From positions 1-44,244 of the forward strand of contig CADAXQ010000017.1 of the NCBI GenBank assembly GCA_902791935.1: a stretch of DNA of 44,244 bases, in the 5' to 3' direction. Under the pieces are notes generated by a model. It ran no database searches, had not been told where the DNA came from, and saw only the letters and a program-made list of their open reading frames with translations. Each line of letters starts with the position of its first letter. Position 1 is the first letter of the stretch. Position numbers and translations under genes: made by a program. This DNA is from an uncultured Erysipelotrichaceae bacterium. Its GTDB lineage: Bacteria > Bacillota_I > Bacilli_A > RFN20 > CAG-826. Of this stretch, positions 18,801-26,867 are shown piece after piece.

Positions 18801-19669
18801 ACGAACCGAAACAACGTCAAAATATTCATTATTTCCCTGGGCATATGGCCAAAGCGTTTGCCTCGTTAACGCCATACTTAAAGAGTTCAGACCTTGTGGT
18901 TGAAATCGCGGATGCAAGAGCGCCGAGCGCCAGTCGGAACCCAATGCTTCTATCCTTATTAGGAGAGAAGCCTCATCTTTTGGTGTTGTCGAAGCTAGAC
19001 CGCGCCGACCCCAAAGAGACAGAGAGTTGGCTTTCTTATTATCGGAAGCAAGGGGAGAACGCCTTAGCGGGTGACTTGAAACACGAAAAAATCATTCGTC
19101 AGTTATTGCAGTGCGCTTCCCCGATCATCACGAAGAAACGGGCGAAGGAACAAAAGATTGGGATGAAGCCTCAGCCGTTACGTCTTTTGGTATTAGGCAT
19201 CCCAAATGTCGGGAAATCAACGTTTATCAATAACTTAGCAGGACGGAATGCCGCAAAGGCCGCGAATCGTCCTGGGGTGACGCGTGCGGAACAATGGGTA
19301 AAAGTATCCCAGGATTTCGTTTTGTTAGATACTCCTGGCATCTTGCCGATGAATTATCCTTCAGAAGAGCAGGCGATTCTTTTAGCCTGTTTAGGATCCA
19401 TCAAAGAAGAAGTGTTGCCGCTCGATGCTTTAGCGGATTCCTTATTATCCTTATTACGATCTCGTTATCCATCATGCTTAGCATCCCGTTATGGCATTTC
19501 AGATATGACTTCATGGTCGGATGAAACGGTATATGACGGCATTGCAAAACGCATGGGTTACATTGGCATCGGCGGGAATTCCGATACTTCGAAAGCACGT
19601 AGTGGTCTACTCAAAGACTTCCAAGACGGTTTATTGGGTCGTCTTTCCTTAGAAGGTGCACCATGTTAA
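18797..19669 (+). CDS. rbgA: Ribosome biogenesis GTPase RbgA (YlqF)
   Basis: The protein has 290 residues. RbgA is needed for late 50S assembly. It is a circularly permuted GTPase: the G4 motif (LSKLDRAD) precedes G1 (GIPNVGKSTFIN) and G3 (DTPGI). The N-terminal INYFPGHMAKA-type segment appears here as IHYFPGHMAKAFASL, diagnostic for the family. The C-terminal helical domain (about residues 200-290) follows. The start overlaps the lepB stop as ATGA, and the rnhB start overlaps its end by 7 bp. The rplS-lepB-rbgA-rnhB-dprA-topA order matches Bacillus closely. Confidence 0.95.
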   Translation: MNEPKQRQNIHYFPGHMAKAFASLTPYLKSSDLVVEIADARAPSASRNPMLLSLLGEKPHLLVLSKLDRADPKETESWLSYYRKQGENALAGDLKHEKIIRQLLQCASPIITKKRAKEQKIGMKPQPLRLLVLGIPNVGKSTFINNLAGRNAAKAANRPGVTRAEQWVKVSQDFVLLDTPGILPMNYPSEEQAILLACLGSIKEEVLPLDALADSLLSLLRSRYPSCLASRYGISDMTSWSDETVYDGIAKRMGYIGIGGNSDTSKARSGLLKDFQDGLLGRLSLEGAPC

Positions 19670-20280
19670 AGAAAGAACGCGAATATTATTCCGATACGGT
19701 GCATGTCATCGTCGGCATCGATGAAGCGGGGCGTGGCCCTTTGGCAGGTCCGGTATTCGCGGCCGCCGTGTGTTTTGATCCTTCCTTCAAAAATGAAGAC
19801 ATCAATGATTCCAAGAAATTAACGGAAAAGAAACGGGAAGCGTTGTTTTCCGTGATTGAAGAGAACGCATTAGGCTATGGCATTGCTTCCGTTTCGGCAG
19901 ACGTGATTGATGAAATCAATATTTACGAAGCAACGAAGCGTTGCATGTTAGAAGCGTTGTCACAAATTCACGTTCCTTACGACATGATCATCACGGATGC
20001 GATGCCGTTGGTGACCGAGGTTCCGTTAGTTGCCATGGTCAAAGGCGACGCGAATTGCTTAAATGTGGCAGCAGCTTCAATTTTGGCGAAAGTCACGCGT
20101 GACCGTTACATGGAAGCATTAGATAAACAATACCCTGAGTATGGCTTTGCCAAGCATAAAGGCTATGGCACGAAAGCACATTTAGAAGCCATCGCGAAGT
20201 ATGGCCCAATTCCTCACATTCATCGGAAGAGCTTTGCTCCGGTGGCTGCATACTATCAAAAACAAATGACGCTTTTCTAA
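19663..20280 (+). CDS. rnhB: Ribonuclease HII
   Basis: The protein has 205 residues. RNase HII removes ribonucleotides from DNA and degrades RNA in RNA-DNA hybrids. The signature VGIDEAGRGPLAGPVFAAAV contains the metal-binding pair D20-E21. Further motifs are INDSKKLTEKKRE, the aspartate in MIITDAMP, and KGDANCLNVAAASILAKVTRD. Length is normal for a bacterial RnhB. The start overlaps rbgA by 7 bp. Confidence 0.96.
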   Translation: MLKKEREYYSDTVHVIVGIDEAGRGPLAGPVFAAAVCFDPSFKNEDINDSKKLTEKKREALFSVIEENALGYGIASVSADVIDEINIYEATKRCMLEALSQIHVPYDMIITDAMPLVTEVPLVAMVKGDANCLNVAAASILAKVTRDRYMEALDKQYPEYGFAKHKGYGTKAHLEAIAKYGPIPHIHRKSFAPVAAYYQKQMTLF

Positions 20281-20288
20281 CATTTCTT

Positions 20289-20319
20289 TTGTCCTTTTTC
20301 CCGTTCTCCTTCCTATTAA
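20289..20319 (+). promoter_or_regulatory. Weak candidate promoter of dprA
   Basis: TTGTCC (20289-20294), 19-bp spacer, TATTAA (20314-20319). The spacing is long and the call is tentative. Confidence 0.3.
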
Positions 20320-20343
20320 TAAGAGGAAAGAGAGGTAGCGGAA

Positions 20344-21123
20344 GTGGAACATCAAACCGCACACAGAATTCTCGTCGCGTTAGCGTTACGTTTTCAAGGC
20401 GACTGGGGGTCAATTTACGAGACGATACGACAACGGAAACCAGCGAAGGTGGAGGAGGTGCGCGACCAACTTGATCATTTGCCTTGCGAGGCATTGACCT
20501 TAGTGGATCCGCTTTATCCGGAATCCTTAAAAAAGATTGCCAAACCGCCGTTCGTGCTTTTTTATCGCGGTGACATTGCCTGTATTCAAGACATGAATCA
20601 CTGCGTTTCCTATGTGGGAAGTCGGGACTCTTCCCCTTATGGGGAGAAAATGGCAAAGGAGTTGGTTAGTGGCATCGCGAAGAAGGGCTTTACCATCGTT
20701 TCTGGCATGGCAAGAGGCATTGATGGCGTGGCCACCAAAGCAGCGCTGGATAGCGGTGGGAAAGCAGTCGGGGTGCTTGGGTGTGGCATTGACCTAGCTT
20801 ATCCCGCCTCGCATCAAGATTTATATGACCGTCTCAGCAAAGAAGGGCTGTTATTGTCGGAATATCCGCCAGGCGTCAAACCAGAACGGGATCATTTCCC
20901 CGCCCGCAATCGGATTATCGCGGGATTATCGCGACTGACCATCGTTGGTGAGGCCTCCTTACATAGCGGAACGTTATTAACGGTCGGTCACGCGCTCGAT
21001 TTTGGACGAGACGTCGCTTGCGTTCCTTACCGTGCCGATGAGGAAAGCGCTTGTAACCGCATGATTCATGACGGGGCGCCCATCATTGAAAGCGTGGATG
21101 ACGTCTTGGAACTTTTACGTTAG
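20344..21123 (+). CDS. dprA: DNA-processing protein DprA (Smf)
   Basis: The protein has 259 residues. DprA binds incoming single-stranded DNA and loads RecA during transformation, and is also widespread in non-competent bacteria. The Rossmann-like domain is clear: YVGSRDSSPYG, IVSGMARGIDGVATKAAL, GVLGCGIDLAYPASHQDL, SEYPPGVKPERDHFPARNRIIAGLS and EASLHSGTLLTVGHALD. A short N-terminal helical domain precedes it. The usual C-terminal winged-helix (DprA DML1-like) domain is missing, since the protein ends soon after AGAPIIES-type sequence (DGAPIIESVDDVLELL). The start is GTG, with GAGAGGT about 9 nt upstream. Confidence 0.94.
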   Translation: MEHQTAHRILVALALRFQGDWGSIYETIRQRKPAKVEEVRDQLDHLPCEALTLVDPLYPESLKKIAKPPFVLFYRGDIACIQDMNHCVSYVGSRDSSPYGEKMAKELVSGIAKKGFTIVSGMARGIDGVATKAALDSGGKAVGVLGCGIDLAYPASHQDLYDRLSKEGLLLSEYPPGVKPERDHFPARNRIIAGLSRLTIVGEASLHSGTLLTVGHALDFGRDVACVPYRADEESACNRMIHDGAPIIESVDDVLELLR

Positions 21124-21136
21124 AAAAAATTTTTTC
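21123..21136. repeat. 14-bp perfect palindrome after dprA
   Basis: GAAAAAATTTTTTC overlaps the dprA stop codon. It could bend DNA or act as part of a weak terminator, but no GC stem is present. Confidence 0.5.
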
Positions 21137-21143
21137 GCTTCTT

Positions 21144-21166
21144 TATAAATAAGGTAATTATTTATA
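21144..21166. repeat. 9-bp perfect inverted repeat upstream of topA
   Basis: TATAAATAA (21144-21152), loop GGTAA, TTATTTATA (21158-21166). It sits 26 bp before the topA -35 element and could be an operator. Confidence 0.55.
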
Positions 21167-21191
21167 GGGAAAAGCAAGGGGAGTTTTGCCT

Positions 21192-21220
21192 TTGACAAAG
21201 CCCAAGGAGGTCACTAATAT
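21192..21220 (+). promoter_or_regulatory. Promoter of topA
   Basis: -35 TTGACA (21192-21197), 17-bp spacer, -10 TAATAT (21215-21220). The start near 21227 leaves a 21-nt leader with SD AGAGGGGG (21233-21240). Confidence 0.85.
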
Positions 21221-21247
21221 TTTCTTCCGCTAAGAGGGGGTGCATGA

Positions 21248-23371
21248 ATGAAGCTTGTGATTGTGGAGTCTCCAAACAAATGCCAGACCATTGGATCGTT
21301 TTTAGGCAAGGACTATGAAGTCGTTGCTTCTCAAGGCCACATTTGCGATTTGTCGAAACATGGCAAAGGTGGACTCGGCATTGATGTCGAGCATGGTTTT
21401 CAACCGGATTTTGTCATCAGCAAAGACAAAGAGAAAATCGTTCAAAAATTAAAAGGGGAAGCCAAGAAAGCCGATGAAGTCATCTTGGCAACCGACCCTG
21501 ACCGTGAAGGGGAAGCCATCGCGTGGCATTTAGCCCGTGTTTTGAACTTGCCCGTGGATACCACCAAACGGTTAGCGTTCCATGAAATCACTCGTCCTGC
21601 CATTCTTGCTGCTTTAGAAAACCCCTCTCACATCAACATGAACTTAGTGGAATCCCAAGAGACCCGCCGGATGTATGACCGTGTGATTGGGTTTAAGCTT
21701 TCCACATTATTGCAACGGAAAATCGGCTCGCCTTCCGCAGGCCGCGTTCAATCCGCCACGTTAAAACTGATCGTTGACAACGACCGCGAAATCAAGGCGT
21801 TCCAGCCGAAAGAATATTGGACGATTGATGCGGTGGTGGATTTAGGCGATGGCAAGACCTTGACGGTTTCGTTAGACAAAGTCGATGGCCGCGCCGTGGA
21901 TATCCATTCCAAAGCAGAAGCGGATGCCATTGTGGCTCGTATTGGCGAGACCATGAACATCGTCTCTTTGACGACGGCTCGCAAAGCGACGGCTTCCAAA
22001 TATCCGTTCAATACTTCTTCAATGCAACAAGAGGCATTTGCCCGTTATAAATTCCCAACTTCCAAGACCCAATCTTTGGCACAACGCTTATATGAAGGTT
22101 TGGATCTTAATGGCGAACACGTCGGTTTAATCACCTATATGCGTACCGACTCGACCCGTATCTCACCCGAATTCTACGAACATGATGCGAAGCCCTATAT
22201 CTTAAATAAATTCGGCCCGACGTATCTTGGCCGCATCAAGCCGACAAAACAAACTTCGGAACGCATCCAAGATGCACACGAAGCCATCCGTCCGACTTCG
22301 GCGACTCGTACCCCGGAATCTGTGGCACAGTATCTTACCCCCGATGAGCTTAAGCTTTATCGCTTGATCTATGACCGCGCCTTGGCGTCTTTGATGACCC
22401 CAAAAGTGGATGAAGTCAGCACGGCATTGTTCCAAACGAATGGATTAACATTCCGTGCGAGCGGATCTCGTATGTTATTCCCTGGCTATACTGCGCTTTA
22501 TGGCGAGCCCGAGGATGCAAAAGAAAAACAGCTTCCTCCGTTAAAAGAAGGAGCGGACTATGCCGTAAAGAAAGTGGATCCTGAGCAAAAATTCACGGCT
22601 CCGCCAGCACGTTATACCGAAGCGAAAGTCACGAAACTCATGGAAGAAAAAGGCATTGGTCGTCCATCTACCTACGCTTCGACCATCCAAACATTGTTGA
22701 ATCGTTCTCGTGCTTATGTCACCTCAAAAGGCGGCGTTTTAACCCCGACTGAACGTGGTGTCCGTACCACAGAAGCTTTGGAGCAAAACTTCCCTGAAAT
22801 CGTCTCCACGAACTATACGGCTCAAATGGAAAGTGAGCTCGACCAAATCGAAGAAGGCAAACAAACAAGACTTCAAGCCATGACGAGTTTCTACTATCCG
22901 TTCATGGAGAAATTTGAAAAAGTCCGTGAAAGCATGGAGAAAACACCGGATGAACCGACGGGTGAAATGTGCCCGGTTTGTGGTTCTCCCTTGGTCTACA
23001 AGACCGGTCGTTATGGCCGTTTTGTCGCCTGCTCGAATTATCCAAAGTGCAAATACGTGCAAAAAGAGAAACCAAAAGAAACGGGGCGTCTTTGCCCGGT
23101 ATGTGGTAAACCTCTGGTCTACCGCAAAGACCGGAAAGGCCGAGAATTTGTCGCCTGCTCTGGCTATCCTTCTTGCACCTACATCGAAGGGAATGAAACC
23201 CAAGAAAAGAAGAATCCAACCACCTATACCGAAAAAGACTGGGTTAAACCATGCCCATCTTGCCATACGGGTCACTTGGTGGTGAAACATGGTAAAAAGG
23301 CAGATTTCTTAGGATGTACGAACTTCCCGAAATGCCGTTACCACGAATGGATCAACGATAAAAAGAAGTAA
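21248..23371 (+). CDS. topA: DNA topoisomerase I
   Basis: The protein has 707 residues. This type IA enzyme relaxes negative supercoils. The TOPRIM domain starts KLVIVESPNKCQTIGSFLG, with ATDPDREGEAIAWHLA. The catalytic tyrosine is Y297 in LITYMRTDSTRIS. Later motifs include EGLIGRPSTYA-like MEEKGIGRPSTYASTI. The C-terminal region carries three zinc ribbons of the CxxC-N-CxxxxxC type: CPVCGSPLVY with CSNYPKC, CPVCGKPLVY with CSGYPSC, and CPSCHTGHLV with CTNFPKC. Length matches Bacillus TopA (about 690). A consensus promoter and SD lie immediately upstream. Confidence 0.97.
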   Translation: MKLVIVESPNKCQTIGSFLGKDYEVVASQGHICDLSKHGKGGLGIDVEHGFQPDFVISKDKEKIVQKLKGEAKKADEVILATDPDREGEAIAWHLARVLNLPVDTTKRLAFHEITRPAILAALENPSHINMNLVESQETRRMYDRVIGFKLSTLLQRKIGSPSAGRVQSATLKLIVDNDREIKAFQPKEYWTIDAVVDLGDGKTLTVSLDKVDGRAVDIHSKAEADAIVARIGETMNIVSLTTARKATASKYPFNTSSMQQEAFARYKFPTSKTQSLAQRLYEGLDLNGEHVGLITYMRTDSTRISPEFYEHDAKPYILNKFGPTYLGRIKPTKQTSERIQDAHEAIRPTSATRTPESVAQYLTPDELKLYRLIYDRALASLMTPKVDEVSTALFQTNGLTFRASGSRMLFPGYTALYGEPEDAKEKQLPPLKEGADYAVKKVDPEQKFTAPPARYTEAKVTKLMEEKGIGRPSTYASTIQTLLNRSRAYVTSKGGVLTPTERGVRTTEALEQNFPEIVSTNYTAQMESELDQIEEGKQTRLQAMTSFYYPFMEKFEKVRESMEKTPDEPTGEMCPVCGSPLVYKTGRYGRFVACSNYPKCKYVQKEKPKETGRLCPVCGKPLVYRKDRKGREFVACSGYPSCTYIEGNETQEKKNPTTYTEKDWVKPCPSCHTGHLVVKHGKKADFLGCTNFPKCRYHEWINDKKK

Positions 23372-23395
23372 AATCTCTCTAGAGGAGGACGCGTG

Positions 23396-24685
23396 ATGTC
23401 AGAACCTGAAGTCAAGATTATTGGCGGTGGCCTTGCAGGAAGCGAGGCGGCGTATTTCTTGCTTCGACATGGCGCTTGCGTCACGTTATACGAAAGACGG
23501 CCCTTGGTGGACGACCACGCCCATACGACTGACCAGTTCGGGGAACTCGTTTGCTCGAATTCTTTGAAATCCAAACAACTGAGTAACGCCTGTGGCTTGC
23601 TGAAAGAAGAAATGCGTCAAATGGATTCTTTGACGATGCAAGCGGCAGCGGTAGCTGAAGTCCCTAGTGGCAATGCCTTATCCGTCGACCGCGATGTTTT
23701 TGCCGGAATGATAACAAAGACTTTAGAGTCATTCCCGAATTTTCGTGTGGTTCGTGAAGAGGTGAAAACACTTCCTAAAACTACGGCGATCTTAGCCACA
23801 GGTCCTTTAACGTCAGAATCTTTGCTTGAAGAGCTCGGCCAAGTCATCGGACAAAAGAACCTTTCTTTCTTTGATGCCTCGGCACCGATCATCGCGAAAG
23901 ATTCCGTAGATTTCTCGAAAGCGTATTTCAAATCGCGTTTTGAACAAGGCGATTCCGCTTATCTCAATTGCCCGTTCACAAAAGAAGAGTACAACGCCTT
24001 CGTCACGGAACTCGTTTCGGCCAAGAAAGCGTTAGTGCATGAATTCGATACCCATTATTTCGAAGGCTGTTTGCCGATTGAAGTGATGGCGGCACGTGGC
24101 ATAGAAACCTTAAGACATGGCCCTTTAAAACCATTTGGACTCTCTACCCCTGAACATCCGCATCCTTACGCGGTCGCTCAACTTCGGCAAGACACCAAAC
24201 TTGGCGATTACTATAACTTAGTTGGTTTTCAAACGAACTTAACCTTCCCCGAACAACAACGGGTATTCCACATGATTCCGGGATTAGAAAACGCCAAATT
24301 CATTCGTTATGGCTTAATGCATCGGAACAGCTATATCGATGCGCCGGTTGCGTTAAACGAAAATTTAACATTGCAGAAAATGCCAAATCTCTATATTGCT
24401 GGGCAGTTGTCCGGTGTAGAAGGCTATGTGGAAAGTGCCGCTATGGGCATTCTTGCCGCCATTTCTTGTTGGCGGTCCTTGGAGGGTAAACCCTTTATTC
24501 CCGTTCCTAAAGAAACCGTCTCTGGCGCATTGGTCGATTATTTATTACATGCCGATGGGGCATATTTTGCCCCGATGAACGCTTCCTGGGCCTTATTCCC
24601 GAATTCGCACAAAGAAACGCGGGATGCTACGATTGCTTTGGCATTAGACAAAATCAAAACCTACTGGAAACTCATCCATGAATAA
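23396..24685 (+). CDS. trmFO: Folate/FAD-dependent tRNA m5U54 methyltransferase TrmFO
   Basis: The protein has 429 residues. TrmFO makes 5-methyluridine at position 54 of tRNA, using methylene-tetrahydrofolate as carbon donor and FAD. The N-terminal FAD-binding motif is IIGGGLAGSEAAY (residues 8-20). C53 (in VCSNSLKS) and C225 (in FEGCLPIEVMA) correspond to the two cysteines important in Bacillus TrmFO. RHGPLKPFGL, YNLVGFQTNL, and the C-terminal AGQLSGVEGYVESAA are also diagnostic. AGGAGG at 23383-23388 is 7 nt before the ATG at 23396, which I prefer over the GTG at 23393. It overlaps xerC by 8 bp. Confidence 0.96.
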   Translation: MSEPEVKIIGGGLAGSEAAYFLLRHGACVTLYERRPLVDDHAHTTDQFGELVCSNSLKSKQLSNACGLLKEEMRQMDSLTMQAAAVAEVPSGNALSVDRDVFAGMITKTLESFPNFRVVREEVKTLPKTTAILATGPLTSESLLEELGQVIGQKNLSFFDASAPIIAKDSVDFSKAYFKSRFEQGDSAYLNCPFTKEEYNAFVTELVSAKKALVHEFDTHYFEGCLPIEVMAARGIETLRHGPLKPFGLSTPEHPHPYAVAQLRQDTKLGDYYNLVGFQTNLTFPEQQRVFHMIPGLENAKFIRYGLMHRNSYIDAPVALNENLTLQKMPNLYIAGQLSGVEGYVESAAMGILAAISCWRSLEGKPFIPVPKETVSGALVDYLLHADGAYFAPMNASWALFPNSHKETRDATIALALDKIKTYWKLIHE

Positions 24686-25595
24686 ACCGGAAAAAGAATA
24701 TCTCGATCATTTGGAAGCCAAACGTTATTCTGCGCATACGTTGGATTCTTATCGACGGGATTTAGATTTCTTTTTTGCGTTTTTAAATGAAGAAGGTTTG
24801 TTATTTGACGAAGTCGACAAGCAAACGGTGAAAGACTTTGAAGCCGAAGAGCTCGCCCGCGGCGTCGGTCCCCGTTCATTGGGACGAAGAATGTCGGCAT
24901 TGCGGCAATTCTACGATTACTTGTTACGGAAGGAAGAAGTGCCGTTCAATCCGTTTGAAATGGTGCATGCACCGAAGAAGCCAATACGTTACCCCGACGC
25001 ATTAAGCGAGGGACAAGTTTCATCGTTATTAAACGCCAATGCAAAACGAACCGATGCGTTAGCCGTTCGGGATCAGGCTATTCTCGAACTCATGTATGCG
25101 TCTGGCATGCGAGCTTCAGAGGTGGTTTCTTTTAAAAAACGGGACGTGAATTACCGGCAACGCGTCATTTCCATCATCGGCAAAGGCGATAAGCAACGAT
25201 TGGTGCCGTTTGGCCAAACGGCATTGCTAGTCATGCAGACTTATTTTGAAAAACAACGTCCCACTTTAGCTGCCCGTCACCATTCCACCCGACCTGGGGA
25301 TGCGTTCTTCCTCAATGAACGGGGTGAAAACTTAACAGTGCGGGGTCTTGAAACGATTCTTCGTTCCGTGGAACAGAAGACTGGCATCTATCTTGGATTA
25401 CACCCCCATATGTTGCGTCATTCTTTTGCCACGTCTTTGCTCGATCATGGTGCCGACTTACGTCTCATCCAAGAACTGTTAGGGCATGCGAGTCTCAATA
25501 CCACTCAGGTCTATACGCACGTCTCCAAGAAAGCGATGCAAGAACAATATCGTGCCTATTTCCCCCGTCAAGGGAAACCCGACGATGAAGACTGA
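24678..25595 (+). CDS. xerC: Tyrosine recombinase XerC
   Basis: The protein has 305 residues. XerC-type recombinases resolve chromosome dimers at dif with a partner. The N-terminal SAM-like core-binding domain spans about residues 1-90. The catalytic domain has the full set of residues: R145 (GMRASEVV), K172 (GKGDKQRLVPF), H244 and R247 (HMLRHSFA), H270 (LLGHASL) and nucleophile Y279 (TQVYTHVS). Its place directly after trmFO matches codV of Bacillus, which argues for a chromosomal XerC and not a phage integrase. The clpQ-clpY-codY genes that follow in Bacillus are not here. Confidence 0.94.
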   Translation: MNKPEKEYLDHLEAKRYSAHTLDSYRRDLDFFFAFLNEEGLLFDEVDKQTVKDFEAEELARGVGPRSLGRRMSALRQFYDYLLRKEEVPFNPFEMVHAPKKPIRYPDALSEGQVSSLLNANAKRTDALAVRDQAILELMYASGMRASEVVSFKKRDVNYRQRVISIIGKGDKQRLVPFGQTALLVMQTYFEKQRPTLAARHHSTRPGDAFFLNERGENLTVRGLETILRSVEQKTGIYLGLHPHMLRHSFATSLLDHGADLRLIQELLGHASLNTTQVYTHVSKKAMQEQYRAYFPRQGKPDDED

Positions 25596-25627
25596 ATTTC
25601 TAGCCTAATTAGGCCTTCAAGTTTCAA

Positions 25628-25656
25628 TTGTCAAGGAGTTTTCTCTCCTGTATAAT
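25628..25656 (+). promoter_or_regulatory. Promoter of rpsB-tsf with an inverted repeat in the spacer
   Basis: -35 TTGTCA (25628-25633), 17-bp spacer, -10 TATAAT (25651-25656). The spacer holds AGGAG (25634-25638) and CTCCT (25645-25649), a perfect inverted repeat. Confidence 0.85.
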
Positions 25657-25662
25657 ACCCAA

Positions 25663-25794
25663 TGGCCCTTTTTAGGGCTTATACACACCCTGTGGATTGA
25701 ACGCCGTGTTCCTTGACGGGCAAAAGAGCTTAAAAAACGTCTTGGTGGTCAGTTCTTCGAAACGGGGGAGGCATAAACAAATGGAGGTCACAAA
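25663..25794 (+). promoter_or_regulatory. Long 5' leader of rpsB (candidate regulatory RNA)
   Basis: About 132 nt lie between the predicted start and the rpsB ATG. A hairpin GCCCT (25665-25669)/AGGGC (25674-25678) opens the leader, further short helices are possible downstream, and SD GGAGG (25784-25788) ends it. No open frame explains it. Its length suggests feedback control by S2, but I cannot assign it to a known leader class. Confidence 0.5.
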
Positions 25795-26853
25795 ATGAGT
25801 GACGAAGAAAAGAAAGTCGAGAGCGCTGCTCCGGTAGAAGAAGCCGCTGCCTCTGACGATGCTGCTACGGCCGAAGAAACGATGGCCGCAATCATCCACG
25901 ATCCAAATGCGCCGATTATGACGATGCGCAAATTGTTGGATGCTGGTGTCCACTTTGGACATCAAACCCGCCGCTGGAACCCAAAGATGGGCAAATTCAT
26001 CTATGGGGCTCGCAATGGCATTTACCTCATCGATATGGCGAAAACCGTCGAACAAGTCAATGTTTCTTACAAGAAATTAAAGGATATTGTTGATCAAGGC
26101 GGCAAAGTGCTCTTTGTCGGCACGAAAGACAGCGCCAAACAAATCATCGTTGATGAAGCCACTCGTTCTGGCTCGTTCTATATTGCCAATCGTTGGCTCG
26201 GTGGCACCTTAACGAACTTCCGTACCATCCTTGGCCGTACCAAGAAACTCAAGGAACTCGAAGACATGGAAGCTTCTGGTGAATTTGAAAAGCTTCCCAA
26301 GAAAGAAGTTGCCATCTTAAAGAAAGAACTCGAAAAACTTTCTCGTAACCTTGAAGGCATTAAAGAAATGCGCCGTCTCCCACAAGCGATCATCGTCGAT
26401 GACCCAACCGTGGAACATAACGCCATTGAAGAAGCTCGCAAACTTCATATTCCTACTTTCGCCATCTGCGATACTTCCGATGATCCAGATCTCGTGAATT
26501 TCCCAATCCCATCGAACAACGATGCCCCAAGTGCTCTCAAACTCTTGATTGGTGTCCTTGCTGATGCCGTGGTTGAATCCAAAGGCGGTGTCACGGAATA
26601 TGCTTATGTGAAAGACGCAGCAGAAGAAGCCACGATGAAAGACGCGGTCCGTGCGGCGGATATTGCCAACGAACAACGCAAAGCTGCCATCCGTGCGCAA
26701 CGTCAAGCTCGCGAAGAACGCTTCCGGAAGATGCAAGCGGAACGTCAAGCTCGTTTCGCTGCTCGTAATGCTGCCCAACAACAAAATGCTGCTCCGAAAG
26801 CCGAAGGAGAAGCTGTCGCTGCTCCCAAAGCCAACGAAAGCAAAGCTGCTTAA
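25795..26853 (+). CDS. rpsB: 30S ribosomal protein S2 with N- and C-terminal extensions
   Basis: The protein has 352 residues. S2 joins the 30S late and helps bind S1 where present. The core runs from about residue 42 (TMRKLLDAGVHFGHQTRRWNPKMGKFIYG) through GGKVLFVGTKDSA, RWLGGTLTNF and the coiled hairpin to DTSDDPDLVNFPIPSNDDA-like sequence (NFPIPSNNDAPSA). Typical S2 has about 230-260 residues. The extra parts are an acidic Ala/Glu-rich N-terminus (about 40 residues) and a C-terminal tail of about 70 residues, first Arg/Gln-rich and then Ala/Lys-rich and probably helical. Comparable tails occur in some Mollicutes. It is followed by tsf after 14 bp. Confidence 0.95.
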   Translation: MSDEEKKVESAAPVEEAAASDDAATAEETMAAIIHDPNAPIMTMRKLLDAGVHFGHQTRRWNPKMGKFIYGARNGIYLIDMAKTVEQVNVSYKKLKDIVDQGGKVLFVGTKDSAKQIIVDEATRSGSFYIANRWLGGTLTNFRTILGRTKKLKELEDMEASGEFEKLPKKEVAILKKELEKLSRNLEGIKEMRRLPQAIIVDDPTVEHNAIEEARKLHIPTFAICDTSDDPDLVNFPIPSNNDAPSALKLLIGVLADAVVESKGGVTEYAYVKDAAEEATMKDAVRAADIANEQRKAAIRAQRQAREERFRKMQAERQARFAARNAAQQQNAAPKAEGEAVAAPKANESKAA

Positions 26854-26867
26854 TAAAGGAGATTGAA

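Noticed and set aside
24678..25595. XerC as a phage or element integrase
   Set aside because: It is fixed after trmFO as in Bacillus, and no attachment site or mobile genes are nearby.
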